From assembly GCF_042676085.1 (NCBI RefSeq), contig NZ_JBHTKH010000005.1:258441-322440 (forward strand): a DNA stretch of 64,000 nt, read 5' to 3'. The stretch comes from Terrabacter terrigena (GTDB lineage Bacteria > Actinomycetota > Actinomycetes > Actinomycetales > Dermatophilaceae). The notes beneath the pieces were generated by a model that was not told the origin of the DNA, made no database searches, and saw nothing but the letters and a program-made list of their open reading frames with translations. How positions within the stretch are numbered: the stretch's first letter is position 1; every line of letters starts with the position of its first letter. Positions 59,018 through 64,000 of this stretch are shown here, piece by piece. A program made the translations under genes and the position numbers.

Positions 59018-60613
59018 ATGAACTCGGCCAGGCAGGTGCGCGCGCGCCTGCTCGGAGACCCCGCCGACGACTTCCGCCTGACCCGACGCACCGCTGGTCG
59101 GCTCGCCTGGCTCGGCTGGGCCGGCCCCCTCTTCTTCATGCTCGTCGGCGGCTTCATGCGCTTCTGGCACGTGGGGGCGCCGCACAAGCTGGTGTTCGAC
59201 GAGACGTACTACGTCAAGCAGGGCTGGTCGATGGTCCTCTACTGGTTCGAGATGAAGAACGACCAGGTCCTGCAGGACGCGTCACAGGTCGACCAGCACT
59301 TCACCGCCAACGACCCCTTCATCTACGGCACCGAGGGCGACTTCGTCGTCCACCCGCCCGTCGGCAAGTGGCTCATCGGCTGGGGCGAGGTGCCGTTCGG
59401 CATCCTCAACTCGTTCGGCTGGCGCTTCGCGGTCGCCCTCGCCGGAACGATCTCGATCTTCATGCTGGGCCGCATCGCGCGCCGGCTCTTCCGCTCCGAC
59501 CTGCTCGGCACCGTCGCCGCGGCCCTGCTGGCCTTCGAGGGCCACCACTTCGTCCACTCACGCACCGGCCTGCTCGACATCTTCGTCATGTTCTTCGGGC
59601 TGGCCGCGTTCGGTGCCCTGCTCATCGACCGCGACAGGGCGCGTGAGGTGCTCGCCGGCAAGGTCGGCGACCGGGCGCGCGCCGCCACGTCGTGGCTCGG
59701 CCCGTGGCTCGGCTGGCGGCCGTGGCGCTGGCTCGCCGGGATCATGCTCGGCCTGTCCGCCGGCGTGAAGTGGTCAGGCCTCTACTTCCTCGTCTTCTTC
59801 GGCGTGCTCACGGTGCTGTGGGACGTCGGCGCCCGCCGCGCCGCGGGAGTCCGCGGCTGGACCGTCGGCGCCGTCGTCAAGGACGGGCCGTACGCGTTCG
59901 TCCAGCTCGTCGCCACCGCCGTCGTCACCTACGTGGCGAGCTGGACCGGCTGGATCCTCAGCAAGGGCGGGTCGTTCCGCACGTGGGCCCAGAACAACCC
60001 CGACACCACGCATGCGTGGCTGCCCGACTGGTGGCGTTCCCTGTGGGCCTACCACCAGCAGATGTACGCCTCGACGCAGGCGATCAACAGCCCGCACCCC
60101 TACCAGACCAACCCGTGGTCCTGGCTGATCCAGGGCCGGCCGACGTCGTTCTTCTACGAGGGCCCCAAGAAGGGCGCCGACGGCTGCCTCGTCGACCAGT
60201 GCAGCAAGGCGATCACGTCGATCGGCACCCTCTCGATCTGGTGGGGTGCGACCCTCGCGATCTTCGTGCTGCTCTTCATGTGGGCGCTCCGCCGGGACTG
60301 GTGGGCAGGGGCGATCCTGTGCGGGCTCTTCGCCGGCTACCTGCCGTGGTTCTTCCTCGGCAACCGCACCATCTACTCGTTCTACGAGGTCGCGTTCGTG
60401 CCGTGGGTAGTGCTCGCCTGCGTCTACGTGCTGGGTCTCGTCATCGGCGGACGCGAGTCGTCACTGACCCGGCGGCGGGTGGGCTACGGCGTCATGGGCG
60501 GCTTCGTGCTGCTGACGATGGGCCTCTTCGCCTTCTTCCACCCGATCTACGTCGCCGACGTCATCCCGCTCTCGCAGTGGCAGGCCCGGATGTGGTTCCC
60601 CAGCTGGGTCTGA
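59018..60613 (+). CDS. pmt: Protein O-mannosyltransferase (Pmt family)
   Basis: 531 residues, GT-C membrane enzyme with about 11 hydrophobic segments. The first outer loop has HKLVFDETYYVKQGWSM, with the catalytic DE motif; VVHPPVGKWLIGWGE, FEGHHFVHSRTGLLDIFVMF and GVKWSGLYFL are family blocks. It transfers mannose from polyprenol-phosphate-mannose to secreted proteins, as in mycobacterial Rv1002c. The start is ATG 59018 rather than the in-frame ATG 59009, because the latter overlaps the -10 box. It shares its donor with the mannosyltransferase at 10394. Confidence 0.93.
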   Translation: MNSARQVRARLLGDPADDFRLTRRTAGRLAWLGWAGPLFFMLVGGFMRFWHVGAPHKLVFDETYYVKQGWSMVLYWFEMKNDQVLQDASQVDQHFTANDPFIYGTEGDFVVHPPVGKWLIGWGEVPFGILNSFGWRFAVALAGTISIFMLGRIARRLFRSDLLGTVAAALLAFEGHHFVHSRTGLLDIFVMFFGLAAFGALLIDRDRAREVLAGKVGDRARAATSWLGPWLGWRPWRWLAGIMLGLSAGVKWSGLYFLVFFGVLTVLWDVGARRAAGVRGWTVGAVVKDGPYAFVQLVATAVVTYVASWTGWILSKGGSFRTWAQNNPDTTHAWLPDWWRSLWAYHQQMYASTQAINSPHPYQTNPWSWLIQGRPTSFFYEGPKKGADGCLVDQCSKAITSIGTLSIWWGATLAIFVLLFMWALRRDWWAGAILCGLFAGYLPWFFLGNRTIYSFYEVAFVPWVVLACVYVLGLVIGGRESSLTRRRVGYGVMGGFVLLTMGLFAFFHPIYVADVIPLSQWQARMWFPSWV

Positions 60614-60694
60614 CGGCCCGCCGCTGCGAGGACCTCCACCTGTCGCCCGATTCGGTATGCCGGTCGGCGTGGTGTTATCTTTTCTTCCGCACCT

Positions 60695-60770
<76 letters not shown>

Positions 60771-60776
60771 GACGGA

Positions 60777-60819
60777 AACCCCGTCCCACCTGCGGAAAGC
60801 CGCGAGATGGGGCGGGGTT
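60777..60819. terminator. Terminator between tRNA-Ala and int
   Basis: AACCCCGTCCCA (60777-60788) pairs with TGGGGCGGGGTT (60808-60819), one wobble, and a GCGG/CCGC inner stem. A CTCTCTTTCTC tract follows on the plus strand. Confidence 0.7.
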
Positions 60820-60828
60820 CTCTCTTTC

Positions 60829-61911
60829 TCATCCTCCCGTCTCCCTCCGATGTGTCCCCCCGGTGTCCCCCGGGGTCACATTGAGCCTTGCCAGACCGAC
60901 CAGATCGGCACCGGTCCCGAGGAAGTGCAGGTAGCGGTTCGTCGTGCCGATGGACTCGTGTCCCATCCACGCCTGGACGGTCCCCGGGTCGACGCCACGG
61001 GCCAGCCATAGGCACGCCGCGGTGTGGCGCAGGTCGTGGATCCGGCGCCCTCGACCGGTCGTCGACCACTGCAGGGTGCGAAGGACTGCCGACCGGTGCA
61101 GCTGCGACCCACGTTCGGTCGTCAAGACCAGGTCACCGGGAGCCTTGCCGGCGCACAGGCCCAGAACGATCGGCAGCACCCGGTTGGCGAGAGGGACGCG
61201 CCGGGACGACCTGCCCTTGGTCGACTTGACCGCGCCGCCCTCGGGTTGCGACCGGCGGACCAGCAGCCCCGGCGTCGGGACCTCGACGACGTCAGCCACC
61301 CGCAGCGAGCGAGCCTCCGCCCAGCGCAGACCCGTCCAGGCCAGGACGAGGAGGATGTCGGCGAGGCGTGGCGCGGCCGCGTGCCACGTCGCGTAGACCT
61401 CCTCGAGCTCGGCCTCACTGAAGGGGTCCATCTCATCGGCCTCGTCGGACTGCCTCGGGACGCGCACTCCGGTGACCGGGTTGCTCAGGATGAGCTTCTC
61501 ACGCACGCACCAGCTGAAGAAGGACGACAGGCTGGCGCGGTAGCGAACGACCGACCCCTCCGCGAGACCGACGGCCAGCAGCGCCTCGAACGAGCGGGCG
61601 ACCTCACGGCCGGAGACCGCCGAGACCTGCAGGGCCAACATGCTCGTCGGCATGAGGCGGGGGAGGTCCTGGTCGGCGCGGTAGGTCTTGGCGGCCACCG
61701 TGACTCGCCGGACCTCGAGCCACCGCTGGACGAGGGGCCTGACCCGCTCACGCCCAGCGCGCGGGTCGACCCCGCCGGCCAAGGCTGCCCGCTCCCGGTC
61801 TAGCCAGGCCTTGGCCTCGCGGCGGGTGTCGAAGACCTTGCTGGCGACGCCGACCCGGCCGCTCTTGAGCCGAGCCCGGAAGCGGCCGTTGGGCATCTTG
61901 CTGATACTCAT
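60829..61911 (-). CDS. int: Tyrosine recombinase (AICE integrase)
   Basis: 360 residues. An N-terminal arm-binding part (RFRARLKSGRVGVASKVFDTRREAKAWL), a core-binding domain at about 60-160 and the catalytic domain with Arg in WTGLRWAEARSL, His-x-x-Arg in RIHDLRHTAACLW, and GHESIGTTNRYLHF with the final His and nucleophilic Tyr. It integrates and excises the element at the tRNA-Ala gene next to it. ATG 61911 overlaps the xis stop (ATGA), so the two are coupled. 109 extra upstream bases of open frame are the xis gene itself. Confidence 0.93.
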   Translation of the reverse strand: MSISKMPNGRFRARLKSGRVGVASKVFDTRREAKAWLDRERAALAGGVDPRAGRERVRPLVQRWLEVRRVTVAAKTYRADQDLPRLMPTSMLALQVSAVSGREVARSFEALLAVGLAEGSVVRYRASLSSFFSWCVREKLILSNPVTGVRVPRQSDEADEMDPFSEAELEEVYATWHAAAPRLADILLVLAWTGLRWAEARSLRVADVVEVPTPGLLVRRSQPEGGAVKSTKGRSSRRVPLANRVLPIVLGLCAGKAPGDLVLTTERGSQLHRSAVLRTLQWSTTGRGRRIHDLRHTAACLWLARGVDPGTVQAWMGHESIGTTNRYLHFLGTGADLVGLARLNVTPGDTGGTHRRETGG

Positions 61912-62120
61912 GCCGCCATCCGTTCCAGCCATTTGGTCACGTCCTCGGGCCGGTATCGCGGGGCGTACGGCGACAGCCAGACGACTCGCGGGCCGTGTCC
62001 CGTCTGCCGCCACCGGCACAGCGTTGCCGGCGAGACCTGCAGTGCGGTGGCGACCTCGCGCGAGGTCAGCAGCACCGGTAGAGGCGGGGGCTTCGGATCG
62101 GTCGACTGCTCTGCTTTCAT
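61908..62120 (-). CDS. xis: Excisionase-type helix-turn-helix protein
   Basis: About 70 residues. LLTSREVATALQVSPATLCRWRQTGHGPRVVWLSPYAPRYRPEDVTKWLE is a MerR/Xis-type winged HTH, as in AlpA and pSAM2 Xis. It bends DNA at the attachment sites to favour excision. ATG 62120 has AGGAG 7 nt upstream; the longer frame adds 11 residues. It lies between rep and int, 19 nt after rep, in a single rep-xis-int operon. Confidence 0.88.
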   Translation of the reverse strand: MKAEQSTDPKPPPLPVLLTSREVATALQVSPATLCRWRQTGHGPRVVWLSPYAPRYRPEDVTKWLERMAA

Positions 62121-62139
62121 GTGTGGACTCCTTTCTCGG

Positions 62140-63681
62140 TCAGTGCTTCTCATTCCGGTTCGCTGCTCGTTCTTGGGCGTACTCGCGGGCGCGGGCGGCG
62201 GCGGCCTTGGCGAGCTCGGCGTCGCCGTCGGTGTACCAGCCGGTCCCGGCGTAGGTCCACTGGCCGATGACGAGGGTCGTCTCCTCGGTGTCGTCCTGGA
62301 GGAGGTCGTCGAGGGTGCGCACGTCGAGGGTGCGACCCTCGCGGTTGGCGGCGGCCAGGGCGCGTTCGTAGCGGACCCGTCGGCGGCGGAGCTGCCCGAG
62401 GGTCACGGAGTAGCGGCGGGACTTCGTGGAGAAGTGCCCGCGGAAGCCGAGCATGTGCCGCCACTTGAACAGCAGCCCGTACGGGTGCTCCCGCACCGGA
62501 ACCCCATCGCCGCGCGCGTCGGCGTGCATCCGGTCCGTGACGGCGACGATGGCCGCGCGCAGGCGCCGGGCGTGCGGGCTGTCGGTGTTCGTGGAGTCGG
62601 TGGCTGACTTCGTCGCGTACTTCGCCAGGTAGCCGGCGACCTGCTCCGGGGCGAGGGCCCGGTCCGGGTCGTCGGTGCGATGGGCGGGGGCGATCGGTCG
62701 GGCGTCGAGCTGGGTGCCGAACCGCAGCCGGCGTACCGTGTCGCCTTCGTGCAGAGGCGGGGCGTCGAAGGTGACGCCGTCGGCCGCCTGCTCGACGAGC
62801 CGGGCGAGCACCGCCGCCGTCAGCGCGGCGGGAGCGACGGCGAACCCATCCACTGTCTTGGGTCCGTCGAGGCGGATGAGGGCGTGGAAGTGGACGATGC
62901 CGCGCTGCTGGTACTCGGCGACCTTCGCGTACTGCACCGTGAGCAGCTCCGACAGCCGTGCATCGCGGACGCCGAGGTGACGGGCCAGGAGCCGGCGCAG
63001 GTCGATGGTGAACCGGCGCCACAGCTCGGGAGCCCACCACTGCCACACGATGTGACTCGCATAGTCGTAGCAGTCCCCGCACAACGGCTGACCGAGCAGC
63101 GGGTCACTCTCGACGTGGGTGGCGTGGCAGACCGGCGGCCGACCGTGCGCGCAGCGGTCTGCTCGGTCCTTGACTCGGTAGGGGCGGCAGCGGCGACCGT
63201 TGCGGGTGCCGTGCACGAGCCCGAACGAGGGCGCGGTCAGGGTCGCGAACACCAGCGGGTTGTCACTGACGTGCTCGGGGACGCCTTTGCCGCCGGTCAC
63301 GCCAGCCCGGATCAGGTGGAACGTGTCCGCCGCGTACACCCGGGAGCAGGACGGGCACTCGGCCGCGCGACGGTTCCCGCACCGCACATGCAGCACCCCG
63401 AGCGGACCGTCGGTCGACGAGAACGACGAGAGCACCTCACCCGTGGCCGCATCGACGGTGTCGCAGTGGCCGTGGAGGCGGACCGGCTTGGCGCAGTGCC
63501 CGACCCTGGAGGCGGCCTCGGACCACGCGTCGAAGTCCCGCGACAGCAGCCGGGCGATGACCTGCGCCTCGGTGGCCGCGTCGAGGTGGCCCAGGTCCAG
63601 CGGTTGGCCTTCCCCGTCCGGACGCTCGCTGGCGCGCAGGGAGACGGCGTCCCAGACGCGGTCACGTGTTGCCCGGGTCAT
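62140..63681 (-). CDS. Replication initiator (RepSA-like, HUH type)
   Basis: About 513 residues. Cys-rich zinc elements (RCGNRRAAECPSCSRVYAADTFHLIRAG; CAHGRPPVCH...CGDCYDYASH) precede the HUH metal motif in QRGIVHFHALIRLDG, and the Tyr-containing QVAGYLAKYATKSA segment resembles the catalytic Tyr region. This matches the RepSA proteins that start rolling-circle replication of pSAM2 and related elements. The start is ATG 63681 or GTG 63687. It is the first gene of rep-xis-int. Confidence 0.88.
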   Translation of the reverse strand: MTRATRDRVWDAVSLRASERPDGEGQPLDLGHLDAATEAQVIARLLSRDFDAWSEAASRVGHCAKPVRLHGHCDTVDAATGEVLSSFSSTDGPLGVLHVRCGNRRAAECPSCSRVYAADTFHLIRAGVTGGKGVPEHVSDNPLVFATLTAPSFGLVHGTRNGRRCRPYRVKDRADRCAHGRPPVCHATHVESDPLLGQPLCGDCYDYASHIVWQWWAPELWRRFTIDLRRLLARHLGVRDARLSELLTVQYAKVAEYQQRGIVHFHALIRLDGPKTVDGFAVAPAALTAAVLARLVEQAADGVTFDAPPLHEGDTVRRLRFGTQLDARPIAPAHRTDDPDRALAPEQVAGYLAKYATKSATDSTNTDSPHARRLRAAIVAVTDRMHADARGDGVPVREHPYGLLFKWRHMLGFRGHFSTKSRRYSVTLGQLRRRRVRYERALAAANREGRTLDVRTLDDLLQDDTEETTLVIGQWTYAGTGWYTDGDAELAKAAAARAREYAQERAANRNEKH

Positions 63682-64000
63682 CACAGCCACCCCCTTCCCT
63701 GGTCCGGGTGGGTGTGCCGTGCAGCTGATGCAACCCCGCGCTGCACGACACACCCGGTCCGGAAGGGCGGCCAGTGAAACGATCGAGAAGGAGATACCGG
63801 CGCCGCGGGGGTTGCTCACACGCCGGCCACGTCAAGAGATCACAAAGAAGATGACGAAGAAGATGGCGGACCAGAAAAGGTGTGAATGTGTGTGACGGCA
63901 ATTCGTGTGTATGGCCTCTGGCCGACAGCGTCCCGGGGCGTGGTGGGCTTTGAGGTGATCCTCGGTGCCTATTCGCCGCTGTCGATCGCGGCGATGGGTT
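63682..64000. other. Upstream region of rep in the element
   Basis: 319 bp without a convincing gene. 63830-63910 is clearly less GC-rich (GAAGATGACGAAGAAGATGG, purine-rich on the plus strand) and probably holds the rep promoter. The purine stretch resembles no known site. It may continue into a regulatory or transfer gene beyond the edge. Confidence 0.5.

Larger units (their letters stand above)
60771..64000. mobile_element. pSAM2-like actinomycete integrative element (partial)
   Basis: int, xis and a RepSA-type initiator gene lie in that order from the 3' end of tRNA-Ala, the layout of AICEs such as pSAM2. attL should overlap the tRNA 3' half. The transfer gene (FtsK/TraB-like) and attR are not in the window, so completeness and mobility cannot be judged. 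Confidence 0.85.

Noticed and set aside
62680..63777. 365-codon open frame antisense to rep
   Set aside because: Gly/Arg/Val-rich shadow; rep has the HUH motif on the minus strand.
60829..64000. Absence of GTATGCC as proof of foreign origin
   Set aside because: No copy was seen in 3.2 kb, but at the window rate only about two would be expected, so the absence is not informative alone.

Overview
The window is chromosomal DNA of a high-GC Gram-positive actinobacterium. GC is about 70% by eye, GTG and TTG starts are common, and many genes start directly behind a TANNNT -10 box. Actinobacterial markers include a resuscitation-promoting factor, MptB-type and Pmt mannosyltransferases, a DUF501 protein, an Rpf-RsmA-IspE cluster and a WXG protein. 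The gene set and order recall the mycobacterial block running from pmt/rsmI through metG-tatD-rpfB-rsmA-ispE, glmU-prs-rplY-pth and mfd-mazG-eno-ppx to cbs. A member of Micrococcales, perhaps Intrasporangiaceae/Dermatophilaceae, is my best guess, but the window holds no decisive taxonomic marker.

Layout. 1-12 kb: universal stress protein, tandem Fluc/CrcB fluoride channels, WXG protein, YigZ, a HhH-GPD protein, cystathionine beta-synthase, an SGNH hydrolase, a lipoprotein, a thiolase, a Bax-inhibitor-1 protein, tRNA-Leu(UAA), and a polyprenol-phosphomannose mannosyltransferase with a structured leader. 12-24.6 kb: a housekeeping run, all minus strand except one sugar-phosphate transferase: ppx, DUF501, ftsB-like, eno, mazG, a SurA-like lipoprotein, mfd, pth and rplY. 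24.9-29.7 kb: EamA exporter divergent from a CGNR regulator, then prs-glmU and tRNA-Gln. 29.8-35 kb: two paralogous giant proteins, each an ECF sigma factor fused to a zinc-binding anti-sigma-like segment, membrane segments and a long Pro/Ala-rich outer region. They flank a TetR regulator and have strong inverted repeats upstream. This is the most interesting accessory region. 35.5-40.6 kb: a methyltransferase, a MarR regulator with two clear palindromic operators, a VOC protein, and a large secreted M36 protease. 40.7-54 kb: ABC-F, ispE, rsmA, rpfB, tatD, metG, SRPBCC, OsmC, rsmI, and ppc with an in-frame minisatellite. 54-60.6 kb: WYL regulator with DinB proteins, a DnaA-box-like cluster, YqeY-like, dienelactone hydrolase, CPBP protease and Pmt. 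60.7-64 kb: tRNA-Ala(CGC) followed by int, xis and rep of a pSAM2-like integrative element that continues past the right edge.

How the genes work together. The core supplies cell-wall precursors (GlmU, IspE), nucleotide precursors (Prs), ribosome maturation (RsmA, RsmI, L25, Pth), DNA repair (Mfd, HhH-GPD) and glycolysis/anaplerosis (Eno, Ppc). The mannosyltransferases, glycosylphosphotransferase and Rpf act on the envelope. The two membrane-tethered sigma factors are plausible sensors of that envelope.

Across scales, three sequence-level signals stand out. The 7-mer GTATGCC/GGCATAC recurs about 36 times (counted by eye) and appears to override codon choice. A family of long hairpins is built on CGAAAGAGCA/TGCTCTTTCG. 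A recurrent arrangement of TANNNT 6-9 nt before the start codon suggests widespread leaderless transcripts.
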